Below, piece by piece: positions 46,401 through 52,771 of a stretch of 64,000 bases of DNA (its first letter is position 1; every line of letters starts with the position of its first letter). Source of the DNA: Croceifilum oryzae. GTDB taxonomy: Bacteria; Bacillota; Bacilli; Thermoactinomycetales; Thermoactinomycetaceae. The stretch is from contig NZ_JAUSUV010000003.1 in the NCBI RefSeq assembly GCF_030814315.1, positions 124,001-188,000 on the forward strand, given 5' to 3'. The notes below the pieces were generated by a model that was given only the letters and a program-made list of their open reading frames with translations, had not been told where the DNA came from and did no database searches. The translations under genes and the position numbers were made by a program.

Positions 46401-47687
46401 TGGCTAGCATCACACGAAAACGTAAGTAAGTGCGCGGTGATTCATAAGAAAGATGAACAAATGGATGGACTTGTGGCTTATGTGGAGATGAAATCGGAGA
46501 GTCCTGTTCTTCAAATGGATGGGGAAGGACTAAAGTTATATACCCTTTCGCAAATCCCTAGCTTACAAGATCGAATGAACGAGCTTCATTTACCTGCATG
46601 GCCTGAATATTTTGCTGGAGAAGAAGTTCTACGGGAATATTGGCCACAACTCTTTACTCGGTTTGCGGAATACCAACTTGCTTTGGTTGATGGACTAGGG
46701 AAGGTGATAGCTGTTGGGAACGCAATTCCGATTGACTGGGATGGCACTCAGGAGCATTTGCCACAAGGCTGGGATGAGGGTTTGATCAAAGGATTTACGG
46801 ATGCGAAAAGAGATACGCAATCGAATACGCTACTCGTTCTCGCGGGAGTGGTGGATAAAGAATACCAAGGGAAGGGACTTGCCACGTTACTAGTCAAAGC
46901 GTTTAAAATGCTGGCTCATGGACAAGGATTGCAACGTTTGATTGTTCCTGTTCGTCCAACAGGTAAAAGTGCGTACCCGGATCTCGATTTTTCTTCCTAT
47001 TGTGAGTTACGGCGAGAAGACGGGTATCCTGTAGATAACTGGTTACGTTCGCATGAGCGTGTGGGAGGAAAAATCCTTCAGATTACGCATAAGTCCCAGT
47101 ATGTTAAGGCAAGTGTTGCAGATTGGCAAGTATGGGCAGGGTCCACCTTTGAAGAAAGTGGATCTTATGAGGTGGAGAAAGCGCTTGCACCTGTCTACAT
47201 TGACTTGGAACAAGGAATAGGGGAGTATTGGGATCCGAGTGTTTGGGTTGAGCATCCACTGGATTCGGTGGATACTTGGAATTACATTGATTCTAGTAAA
47301 TTACAAAGCTTTTTGAAACAGTTTATGCCGGATTATATGGTTCCTCAGCAATACGTTTTTGTAACCCAAATGCCGCTTATGACAAGTGGTAAGATCGATA
47401 AGAATGCGTTGCCAGAGCCTTATACCATCTTTTCTCAAAGAGAGTTTGTGTTACCTCAAAGTCAAACAGAAGAAGAGATCCTCGAGATTTGGAAAGAGAT
47501 TCTACAGTCAGAAAACATGAGTGTAACGGACAGTTTCTTTGATCTGGGAGGCCATTCTCTGAAAGCCGCTCAAATCGCTACCCAAATAAGTAAAAAATGT
47601 GATGTCCCGTTTACGATTCGTGAGTTATTCGAATTTGTCACGATTCGTAAATTAGCTCAGGAAGTAGATAAAAAGCGAACCACTTGA
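40443..47687 (+). CDS. Two-module non-ribosomal peptide synthetase (C-A-PCP-C-A[GNAT]-PCP)
   Basis: 2414 residues; ATG at 40443 after AAGGGGAGAAAGCC. Module 1: C (HHIIADGW, about 143), A (TSGSTGKPKG about 642, NAYGPTECSDD about 785), PCP (LGGHS about 1040). Module 2: C (HHIIWDET about 1236, DG replaced by DE), A (TSGTTGMPKG about 1718, NHYGPTE about 1857, VKVRGNRVELEEVE about 1971), GNAT-like insert (about 2010-2280, YQGKGLATLLVKAF at 2141), A10 motif GKIDKNALPEP about 2315, PCP (LGGHS about 2368). By hand alignment the A1 code reads DVWEINADD(K), near the diaminobutyrate code DIWELTADDK that I recall for syringomycin; A2 reads DALQIGHVD(K), unrecognised. No thioesterase or reductase, so release needs another protein or spontaneous chemistry. 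133 bases after the kinase gene. Confidence 0.93.
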   Translation: MAIYTELKLSKYELSHTQKRFWFTEQLEFVQASKVNALSHVSTAFTLKGNLDREVFHQVIDTLVNRHDILRTCFREEGGVPVQVVYSDINFDAIAVDMSQQEKSLQELVMSELNKPFCLTEAPLIRATLYRLSESEHMCLLVAHHIIADGWAIDILMSEFSTLYRSLANKQPNPLAPLAIQYSDFAHWHNELLEGGELDGQREFWLNRLSGELPDLNFPLDFPRPSTQQFEGDTVPLVIDGELMEKLKATCEKLDVSLYMFLLASFQVLLAKYTRNKDIIVGTSLSGRVHPEVADLVGCFINTLPVRNEISGSELFQGFVKRVKQTVIELYANQEYPFDRIVEELGMERNLSRNPVFDVVFELHTLRTDKQLEVEVNKDLTLSFEKSLDHIQYSGFDFVFELFQTEGKIDGYIQYSTSLFQKETIERLSRHFVQLVAQVVEKPEQKVCEIDMLLEEEKNQVLKQFHPSKERFPIHVPMQTLFEGQVARTPDHIAVSFEGEECTYQELNERANRMAHLLRSQGIGVNQFVAVVSERNLDWISTMLAIFKSGAAYVPIDPNLPDERIAYILQNSESNAIVTQDAFVERLLVLQTNQTVQTMICLDEAGEHSNRRGLYTKSDLHQYSSDNLDPINASTDLAYMIYTSGSTGKPKGALVRHDGMINHLYSKITSLSLGAEDVVAQNASVSFDVSVWQSLVALLVGAKTSIASFEVSRDQSLLFEHLQREGVTVVETVPSLLFAFLDTVKGLTEVERQLPMLRWMIANGEELPIKLVNSWFDLYPTIKLINAYGPTECSDDVTQHVMTGVMDAEQLRVPIGQPLPNMTLYVVDQYHHLAPVGVKGEIWISGIGVGDGYWKNEELTKEKFISNPFAVDWTEARAYRTGDLGRWLPDGSLEFFSRIDFQVKVRGFRIELGEIESSIGNHPQVDEVAVIVKQTESGDNMLVAFYTSKQLLDTADLQEYLRGILPYYMVPALAVRIESMPLLTSEKIDRHALRELEIREGEKQGVSQPKTETEIELVSIWEDILEMKQIDVEDNFFHLGGHSISAVKVINRIRDQFQIKMTLQQIFITPVLSELAGVIDTEVAKTEENQELTLQRMPEQEVYELAPVQLPEWYMHHFEPDNPFYNTSFDLMFYGDMDLPAFERVWQTLISRHAVLRTTFRNDNGVPLQIVAPSLEMKLCDLYEDHTHISEDQIPAVTKELAEAHANQIFDFERGPLFSTKLVELPGKQFLYMFASHHIIWDETSSMNLMKEFNELYNAYVTGREPQLPSIEVEYTDYVRWMNRLVKEGHLDNQRQYWLNQFSNVPSGLDLPTDYPRPPMVTFNGGTILGRFDQGLQQQMIDFCQQNDITLNMLLLTVLNLQLHRLSGQHDFVVGSPILNRDDVKLESMLGLFATALPLRCTIEPDMTFEQLLAHSKRTSIEAYDHHAYPSNFVIEQIEAEVDLSRTKLFSVMYGLQNNKQRLMDSIQFEGLRCNFRVYEFMERNSRFDLTFVFDELESGLEINLNYNSDLFTKSTAERISHQFMWLTEQVVTAPRKRLQEYVLVSESEKQRMSEWNQTEKPFHDAICLHEMIERQAVKTPENPAILCNGITLSYRELNEKANCLAHWITRLDVKPGHKVGVTFEPSTDMIVALIAVLKAGAAYVPLSPEVPVSRQQMIMERAGIDVIITESQYAKEDLAFQGKVINLDVDAQLIDKQPNTNLNLSISTNMLAYVLFTSGTTGMPKGIEIEHRGIINLFEWSQRKYPLSDSDATLFMTPYTFDASLLEMFWPLAHGAKVVIPESEERKNPASIGKLVRKHQISILQFVPVLLEAFVTARKNGGFEELPSLRYVICGGALLTRELCDQFKNQFSCHLSNHYGPTEITVDAITFDCDEPFSGNVVPIGRPIQNVQVYLLDKHKNPVPVGVPGEIYIASPGLARGYLHDPTMTAQYFVPDPFTSDVNARLYKTGDVAKYVEDGNIVYLGRVDHQVKVRGNRVELEEVESWLASHENVSKCAVIHKKDEQMDGLVAYVEMKSESPVLQMDGEGLKLYTLSQIPSLQDRMNELHLPAWPEYFAGEEVLREYWPQLFTRFAEYQLALVDGLGKVIAVGNAIPIDWDGTQEHLPQGWDEGLIKGFTDAKRDTQSNTLLVLAGVVDKEYQGKGLATLLVKAFKMLAHGQGLQRLIVPVRPTGKSAYPDLDFSSYCELRREDGYPVDNWLRSHERVGGKILQITHKSQYVKASVADWQVWAGSTFEESGSYEVEKALAPVYIDLEQGIGEYWDPSVWVEHPLDSVDTWNYIDSSKLQSFLKQFMPDYMVPQQYVFVTQMPLMTSGKIDKNALPEPYTIFSQREFVLPQSQTEEEILEIWKEILQSENMSVTDSFFDLGGHSLKAAQIATQISKKCDVPFTIRELFEFVTIRKLAQEVDKKRTT

Positions 47688-47742
47688 GTGAACGACGCGT
47701 CTTATTAGGGAGGAAAAGATAAGTATTTCTCTATGGTGTGAT

Positions 47743-47779
47743 GTGGAGTGAGACGAATAAGTCCACTCCACTACTTTTT
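47743..47779 (+). terminator. Terminator of the NRPS operon
   Basis: GTGGAGTG (47743-47750) pairs with CACTCCAC (47764-47771), then TACTTTTTC. Confidence 0.85.
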
Positions 47780-47809
47780 CATTAAGAGGGCTTTGTTTTG
47801 AAAAAGGTA

Positions 47810-47838
47810 TTGACCATTCGTGTAGGGTGTGCTATATT
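47810..47838 (+). promoter_or_regulatory. Promoter of the tRNA-Pro gene
   Basis: TTGACC (47810-47815) and TATATT (47833-47838) are 17 bases apart, a strong sigma-A spacing. The tRNA starts 35 bases after the -10 box. Confidence 0.85.
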
Positions 47839-47873
47839 ATTTCTTGTCGTTACGAATTTATATAGTTGAATAT

Positions 47874-47950
47874 CGGGATGTGGCTCAGCTTGGTAGAGCA
47901 CCTGGTTTGGGACCAGGGGGTCGCACGTTCGAATCGTGTCATCCCGACCA
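47874..47950 (+). tRNA. tRNA-Pro (UGG anticodon)
   Basis: 77 bases with encoded CCA. Acceptor stem CGGGATG pairs with CATCCCG. D-loop contains CAGCTTGGTAGAGC. The anticodon stem CCTGG/CCAGG encloses TTTGGGA, giving anticodon TGG for CCA codons. The T-arm has GTTCGAATC. Promoter upstream and terminator downstream. Confidence 0.97.
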
Positions 47951-47955
47951 CACAA

Positions 47956-47988
47956 AAAACTACTCATTTGGTTGGGTAGTTTTCTTTA
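47956..47988 (+). terminator. tRNA-Pro terminator
   Basis: AAAACTACTC (47956-47965) pairs with GGGTAGTTTT (47974-47983) with one wobble, then T-rich. Confidence 0.85.
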
Positions 47989-48057
47989 TATGCCCAAATA
48001 ATAATTGAAAAGAATAGAGGATTTATTAGACCCGAACAGAAGAGGAGATACGTAAGG

Positions 48058-48630
48058 ATGTCCTTAGTGGAGCTGTATGAAAAATACTGTGAATGTCAGA
48101 TGTGCCCACTTCATGCACAAGGGAGGTCTCAAGTTGTCATTGGGGAAGGAAATCCTTCTTCGCCCTTGATGCTGGTAGGAGAAGGACCAGGAGCGGATGA
48201 GGATCGTTTGGGAAGACCCTTTGTAGGAAAAGCTGGACAATTATTAAGTCGAATTTTAGAAGCTGCTGAAATTCCCAGAGAGCAGATTTATATCACCAAT
48301 ATTGTCAAATGCCGTCCTCCCGGAAACCGTACCCCTGAACCAGAAGAGATGTCTACATGCATCCACATCCTACGACAACAATTTCAATTGATACGTCCCA
48401 GGCTAATTGTTCTCTTAGGTTCCGCACCTACACGGGCTATCCTTGATCCTAAGGCACGTATTACACAAGTGAGAGGGCGATGGATCGAGCGAAAAGGGGT
48501 CCGCTTTATGCCTACCCTACATCCTGCGTATCTATTACGAAATCCATCTGCGAAGAAAGATGCATGGAGCGACTTCCAGCAGATTCGAGATGCTTATCAC
48601 ATGCTTCTACAAGGGGATGAAAATCGGTGA
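48058..48630 (+). CDS. Type-4 uracil-DNA glycosylase (Fe-S)
   Basis: 190 residues; ATG at 48058 after GAGGAGATACGTAAGG. Family 4 UDG: Fe-S cysteines in CECQMCPLH near the start with later cysteines in KCRPPGNRTPEPEE and MSTC, active motif GEGPGADED, and HPAYLLRNP near the end. Removes uracil from DNA; common in thermophiles and many Bacillales. Its stop overlaps the RNase H start (GTGA). Confidence 0.93.
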   Translation: MSLVELYEKYCECQMCPLHAQGRSQVVIGEGNPSSPLMLVGEGPGADEDRLGRPFVGKAGQLLSRILEAAEIPREQIYITNIVKCRPPGNRTPEPEEMSTCIHILRQQFQLIRPRLIVLLGSAPTRAILDPKARITQVRGRWIERKGVRFMPTLHPAYLLRNPSAKKDAWSDFQQIRDAYHMLLQGDENR

Positions 48631-49040
48631 AAGAAGTAATTGTTTATACAGATGGAGCATGTTCTTATAATCCGGGTCCGGGGGGATGGGCCGCCGTTTT
48701 ATTACATGGCGAACATCGTAAAGAAATCTCAGGTGGAGACCCCGACACAACCAATAACCGGATGGAATTACAAGCTGTTATCGAAGCACTGAAATTATTA
48801 AAGGCGAAATGTAAGGTAAAAGTGCACTCTGATAGTGCTTATATCGTGAACTGCTTTCATCAAAAGTGGTACGTCAAGTGGGAACGAGAGGGTTTTAAAA
48901 AAAACCCTGACCTATGGAGAGAGCTACTTGCCCTCACACGAAAACACGATGTAGAGTTTATCAAAGTGAAGGGTCACAGCACGGTAGAGCTAAACAATCG
49001 TTGCGACGAATTGGCTCGAGCTGCGGTACCTAAAAAATAA
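48627..49040 (+). CDS. rnhA: Ribonuclease HI
   Basis: 137 residues; GTG at 48627 overlapping the previous stop. RNase HI catalytic carboxylates: YTDGACSYNPGPGGWAAV (Asp), NNRMELQAVIEAL (Glu), VHSDSAYIVNCF (Asp), and VKGHSTVELNNRCDELA (His and Asp). Degrades RNA in RNA-DNA hybrids. Two-gene unit with the uracil glycosylase. Confidence 0.93.
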   Translation: MKEVIVYTDGACSYNPGPGGWAAVLLHGEHRKEISGGDPDTTNNRMELQAVIEALKLLKAKCKVKVHSDSAYIVNCFHQKWYVKWEREGFKKNPDLWRELLALTRKHDVEFIKVKGHSTVELNNRCDELARAAVPKK

Positions 49041-49075
49041 CCCGTAACTACATAAGAAAAAAGGAGGTGGACTAG

Positions 49076-50224
49076 GTGAACGCAATGGAACTGAAACAAA
49101 AACTGATTGAAAAAGCAAACGAGATCGGGATAGACAAAATCGGCTTTACGACCGCAGATCCCTTTGTCGAACTGAAACAAAAACTCGTTCAACATCGAGA
49201 ATCAGGCTACGAGTCTGGTTTTGAAGAACAGGACCTCAATCTGCGCACGATACCTACACTTACATTACCAGAAGCGCAGTCCATCATTGCCATTGCGATC
49301 GCCTACCCCTCCAAGATGAGCAATCCCCCTCGTTCTGAACTTGGAGCGTACCGGGGGATTTTTGCTAGGGCCTCATGGGGGCAGGACTATCATGATGTCT
49401 TGAGAGACAAGCTAGCTCAACTAGAAGCATATCTGCTTGAATTGGTCCCTACCGCTCGAATCCAATCAATGGTAGATACAGGTGCTTTATCAGATCGAGC
49501 GGTAGCGGAACGTGCAGGGATTGGTTGGAGTGCGAAAAACACTTCTATCCTCACCGAAGAATTCGGCTCATGGATCTATCTAGGAGAGATGATTACAGAC
49601 CTGTATCTTCCTCCTGATGAGCCGGTTTTAGATGGTTGTGGCGATTGTACGCTATGTCTAGATGTTTGTCCCACAGGAGCCCTAGTAGAACCAGGGCAAC
49701 TAGACTCGACAAAGTGTATTGCATTTCTCACGCAAACCAAAGGATTTATGGATGAATTTTATCGTGAAAAGATAGGAAATCGACTCTATGGATGTGATAC
49801 GTGTCAAACGGTTTGCCCTAAGAATCGAAAGCGTAATTTTACTCACCACGCTGAATTCGAGCCTGATCCTGAGTTGGTGAAGCCCCTATTGCAACCACTC
49901 CTTACCATGAGTAATCGTGAGTTTAAAGAGAAATATGGATATATGTCGGGCTCGTGGCGGGGGAAAAAGCCCATCCAGCGAAATGCGATTATCGCACTTG
50001 CTCATTTTAAAGACCAATCAGCCATTCCATTATTGAAGAATTTATTAGGACAAGACCCTCGTCCTGTGATTCGCGGGATGAGCGCATGGGCTTTGAGCAA
50101 AATCGGTGGTGCAGAGGTAGAAGAGGCATTGAACCAAGCATTTCATGAAGAGCAGGATAAAGAGGTTCTTCGTGAGATTTCCTTTGGTTTAGAACGAATT
50201 CAGAAACCAGCTACCTCCACATAA
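49076..50224 (+). CDS. queG: Epoxyqueuosine reductase QueG
   Basis: 382 residues; GTG at 49076 with AGGAGGTGGACTAG before it. Cobalamin-dependent reductase of the last queuosine step: SMVDTGALSDRAVAERAGIG, two 4Fe-4S clusters (CGDCTLCLDVCPTGA and CDTCQTVCPKN). The C-terminal HEAT-like repeats (AIIALAHFKDQSAIPLLKNL, AWALSKIGGAEVEEAL) are usual in Firmicute QueG. Confidence 0.95.
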   Translation: MNAMELKQKLIEKANEIGIDKIGFTTADPFVELKQKLVQHRESGYESGFEEQDLNLRTIPTLTLPEAQSIIAIAIAYPSKMSNPPRSELGAYRGIFARASWGQDYHDVLRDKLAQLEAYLLELVPTARIQSMVDTGALSDRAVAERAGIGWSAKNTSILTEEFGSWIYLGEMITDLYLPPDEPVLDGCGDCTLCLDVCPTGALVEPGQLDSTKCIAFLTQTKGFMDEFYREKIGNRLYGCDTCQTVCPKNRKRNFTHHAEFEPDPELVKPLLQPLLTMSNREFKEKYGYMSGSWRGKKPIQRNAIIALAHFKDQSAIPLLKNLLGQDPRPVIRGMSAWALSKIGGAEVEEALNQAFHEEQDKEVLREISFGLERIQKPATST

Positions 50225-50350
50225 ATCAAGGTAGATTGTCCTTCCTGTTCGTTATAAAAATTGACAATCATTACATGCTCACCTACTGTGCAGAAAGAGG
50301 TATGATCGTAATATGAATTGTATTGGTATGACCAAAAGGAGGATCTACTT

Positions 50351-50884
50351 GTGAACCAGTGCCAGCCCATTATCGCTTGGAGTACATTGAAATCCCAAGT
50401 GGGTGTTTTAACTGTGGCGGTGTCTCAGCAGGGGCTTTGTTACCTTGACTTTCCGAAGAAAGAAGATCCTATTCTCGGTTTGCGAATTTGGGTGAGTAAG
50501 CAAGCCCGTTCTACTCATTTCGAGCAGAATGAGCAAGCATGTACTCCTGTCCTAACCCAATTGCTAGAGTATTTTGACCGAAAACGTAAGGAGTTTGATC
50601 TGCCCCTAGATCTCACAGGTACTCCCTTTCAACAGCTCGTATATCGGCAATTATGTAAAATCCCATACGGGACTGTCGCATCGTATAAACAAGTTGCAGA
50701 GGCGATTGGAGTTCCGAAGGCAGTTCGGGCAGTAGGCGGAGCGAATAATAAAAATCCAATCTCCATTATCGTACCTTGCCATCGAGTGATCGGTGCCAAC
50801 GGATCCCTTGTTGGATACGGTGGTGGCTTGGAAATCAAAAAAAACCTGTTACAACTAGAAGGGTTTAGTGAATATAAAGATTAA
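50351..50884 (+). CDS. ogt: Methylated-DNA-protein-cysteine methyltransferase
   Basis: 177 residues from GTG at 50351, directly after AAGGAGGATCTACTT; the frame is open to 50318 but that start lacks a ribosome site. Active-site IVPCHRVIG and flanks GTPFQQLVYRQLCKIPYGTV, SYKQVAEAIGVPKAVRAVGG. Transfers the methyl group of O6-methylguanine to its own cysteine. Confidence 0.93.
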   Translation: MNQCQPIIAWSTLKSQVGVLTVAVSQQGLCYLDFPKKEDPILGLRIWVSKQARSTHFEQNEQACTPVLTQLLEYFDRKRKEFDLPLDLTGTPFQQLVYRQLCKIPYGTVASYKQVAEAIGVPKAVRAVGGANNKNPISIIVPCHRVIGANGSLVGYGGGLEIKKNLLQLEGFSEYKD

Positions 50885-50923
50885 TCTTTTGAAAATCAAT
50901 ATGGAAGCGTGCTTTTTTCTTTT

Positions 50924-50962
50924 CTCCCCTCATACTCTGTTTCTGAGAGAGGGGAGTTTTTT
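50924..50962 (+). terminator. Terminator hairpin whose 3' arm is the amidase ribosome site
   Basis: CTCCCCTC (50924-50931) pairs with GAGGGGAG (50949-50956), followed by six T and the ATG of the next gene. The GGGGAG in the 3' arm is the only ribosome site for that gene. Works as terminator of ogt or as RNA-level control. Confidence 0.75.
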
Positions 50963-51466
50963 ATGCCAATGGAAGTATCGACGTATGTACGTGAACAAGC
51001 AGTAGCCTATGCGAGACAACATTGGAACAATAATAATCCAGCATATCTAGTGTTTGCCGATAACTGTACAAATTTTATCTCGCAGTGCTTATACGCAGGT
51101 AATTTTCCGATGGAAGGTCAGGGAAATCCTAAAAAAGGTTGGTGGTATATACACAGAGGCGGGAAAAATGACCTCTGGAGTGAAAGTTGGGCAGTAGCTC
51201 ACAGTTTATATTGGTACTTAAGAGAGAGTAAACGCGTTCGAGTGATGCAAGAGGCTACCCAACTCCAGTTAGGAGATGTTATTTGCTATGATTGGGAAGG
51301 CGATGGAAAGTGGAACCATAATACGATTGTGACCGGCTTTGATGAAAATGGAGAGCCACTTGTACATGCGCAAACGTACCCAAGTGCCTTCCGACCATGG
51401 CGATATCTGGATTCACCAGGCTGGACCTCGAAAACGAGGTATGCATTTTTTCATATTATCTATTAA
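50963..51466 (+). CDS. Putative amidase-domain protein (Amidase_6, NlpC/P60-like)
   Basis: 167 residues from ATG at 50963; the ribosome site GAGGGGAG lies in a hairpin. Papain-like amidase pattern: REQAVAYARQHWNNNNPAYL, nucleophile region DNCTNFISQCLYAG, LGDVICYDWEGDGKWNHNTI (His) and HTQTYPSAFR-like end (HAQTYPSAFRPWRY). No signal peptide, so cytoplasmic or spore/mother-cell; such stand-alone Amidase_6 proteins are frequent in spore formers. Substrate unknown. Confidence 0.85.
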   Translation: MPMEVSTYVREQAVAYARQHWNNNNPAYLVFADNCTNFISQCLYAGNFPMEGQGNPKKGWWYIHRGGKNDLWSESWAVAHSLYWYLRESKRVRVMQEATQLQLGDVICYDWEGDGKWNHNTIVTGFDENGEPLVHAQTYPSAFRPWRYLDSPGWTSKTRYAFFHIIY

Positions 51467-51473
51467 CTTGTGG

Positions 51474-51534
51474 ATTAGGCATTCCTTTCGTTACAATAGG
51501 AAAAGAATTGTTTCAGATGAAAGGGATGCCTAAT
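51474..51534 (+). promoter_or_regulatory. Hairpin covering the trmL ribosome site
   Basis: Arms 51474-51489 and 51519-51534 pair over 16 bases (one wobble), and ACAAT (51493-51497)/ATTGT (51507-51511) extend it inside. The 3' arm contains AAAGGG, the trmL ribosome site, just before its ATG at 51540. No T-run follows. Confidence 0.65.
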
Positions 51535-51539
51535 ATCTA

Positions 51540-52004
51540 ATGTCATTTCATATTGTACTCGTTGAACCTGAAATCCCTCAGAATACAGGGAATATTGCTC
51601 GCACTTGTGCGGTTACAGGAGCTAAGCTTCATTTGGTCAAGCCTCTTGGTTTTGAGATTGATAATGCGAAATTAAAACGTGCTGGATTAGATTATTGGGA
51701 CGATTTAGGGGTCGAATATCATGATTCCTTTGCTGACCTCAAGCGGAAATACCCAGATGCGCGCTTTTTTTGCTCAACTACAAAGGGTTCTAGCTGGTAT
51801 ACAGACTTTACATACCGTGAAGGCGATTTTTTTGTATTTGGCAAAGAGACGAAGGGACTAAGTAGCGAGATTTTAGAGGCGAATCGAGATACACTGATTC
51901 GCATACCCATGTTGCCTGTAAAGCGTTCGTTAAACTTGTCCAACTCTGTGGCAATCGTGACATATGAGGCTTTTCGTCAAATTGGATTTCCGGAAATGAA
52001 GTAA
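51540..52004 (+). CDS. trmL: tRNA (cytidine(34)-2'-O)-methyltransferase
   Basis: 154 residues; ATG at 51540. SPOUT fold: LVEPEIPQNTGNIARTCAVT, LVKPLGFEID, knot region FFVFGKETKGLS and IPMLPVKRSLNLSNSVAIV. Methylates the wobble ribose of tRNA-Leu. Translation may be limited by the hairpin upstream. Confidence 0.93.
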   Translation: MSFHIVLVEPEIPQNTGNIARTCAVTGAKLHLVKPLGFEIDNAKLKRAGLDYWDDLGVEYHDSFADLKRKYPDARFFCSTTKGSSWYTDFTYREGDFFVFGKETKGLSSEILEANRDTLIRIPMLPVKRSLNLSNSVAIVTYEAFRQIGFPEMK

Positions 52005-52096
52005 GCGAAAGGGGGCAGATCCATCGCCCCTACCTAGCTCCCGAAAAAATATACCATCACCTGTATCATTCACGAGTGAATTCGTATATACTATAA

Positions 52097-52112
52097 GTAA
52101 TTGATGAATCAC
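52097..52112. promoter_or_regulatory. TetR-type operator, site 1
   Basis: GTAATTGATGAATCAC, an imperfect palindrome 26 bases before the tetR start. It shares the GTAATTGATCAATTAC consensus with three later sites. Confidence 0.65.
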
Positions 52113-52137
52113 TAACTAGAAAAGAGGAAAGTATTCC

Positions 52138-52659
52138 ATGGGGAAATCAGATGCAACTTCAGTGAATCGAAAAGAGGAAATCATCTCCGCGGCAATCGAG
52201 GTATTTGCAGAGATCGGATACTATCGGGCAACGACGGCACAAGTCGCACAAAGGGCTAAAATATCGCAACCGTATATCTTTCGTTTCTTCTCTACTAAAG
52301 AAGCCCTATTACTAGCAGCATTAGAAGTGTCTTGGACACGAGTGATTGATTCTTTCCACAAAGTCATGGAATCCGGATTGTCTGAACAACTGGAACCAGA
52401 CCTTATTCGAGCTTATGAAGATATCTTAGATTCATATCGAAACGAAACACTGCTACAAATGCAGGCTCAGACGATTCAGGAAGACTCGATCCGGGAAGCA
52501 ATGCGCAAAGGATTTGGAGAAGTTCATCGTATCGTTTTAGACGCCTTTCAGGGTGCAGGCATTCCAAACCCTCAGGAACGGGCGACGATGTTTCTAGCAC
52601 GGGGGATGCTCTGCAACATTTCATCCGCATTAGACATGCCTGAATTGATGGGGAAATAA
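52138..52659 (+). CDS. TetR family transcriptional regulator
   Basis: 173 residues; ATG at 52138 after AGAGGAAAGTATTCC. N-terminal HTH: RKEEIISAAIEVFAEIGYYR, TTAQVAQRAKISQPYIFRFF, STKEALLLAALE. The C-terminal ligand domain is helical. Operator copies before it, before the next gene and before the third gene suggest autorepression and control of the SDR and membrane protein genes. Confidence 0.9.
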   Translation: MGKSDATSVNRKEEIISAAIEVFAEIGYYRATTAQVAQRAKISQPYIFRFFSTKEALLLAALEVSWTRVIDSFHKVMESGLSEQLEPDLIRAYEDILDSYRNETLLQMQAQTIQEDSIREAMRKGFGEVHRIVLDAFQGAGIPNPQERATMFLARGMLCNISSALDMPELMGK

Positions 52660-52683
52660 AGAGAATAAGATTTTTTAAAAGTT

Positions 52684-52703
52684 GTGATTGACCAATCAAT
52701 TAC
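52684..52703. promoter_or_regulatory. TetR-type operator, site 2
   Basis: TGATTGACCAATCA inside GTGATTG...AATTAC, between tetR and the SDR gene. Confidence 0.6.
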
Positions 52704-52730
52704 AACGTGATATATTATGAACAAGAGTTA

Positions 52731-52746
52731 GTGATTGATCAATTAC
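52731..52746. promoter_or_regulatory. TetR-type operator, site 3
   Basis: GTGATTGATCAATTAC, near-perfect palindrome centred on TTGATCAA, 26 bases before the SDR start. Confidence 0.7.
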
Positions 52747-52771
52747 AAAAACAAAAGGACAGGTGAGCATA

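Noticed and set aside
40443-47687. Siderophore NRPS
   Set aside because: SbnA-like genes occur in siderophore clusters, but there is no SbnB partner, no aryl-acid loading, no iron transport gene and no Fur-box-like site seen nearby.
47782-47967. 61-residue leftward ORF
   Set aside because: It is the antisense of the tRNA-Pro gene; such ORFs are common annotation artefacts.
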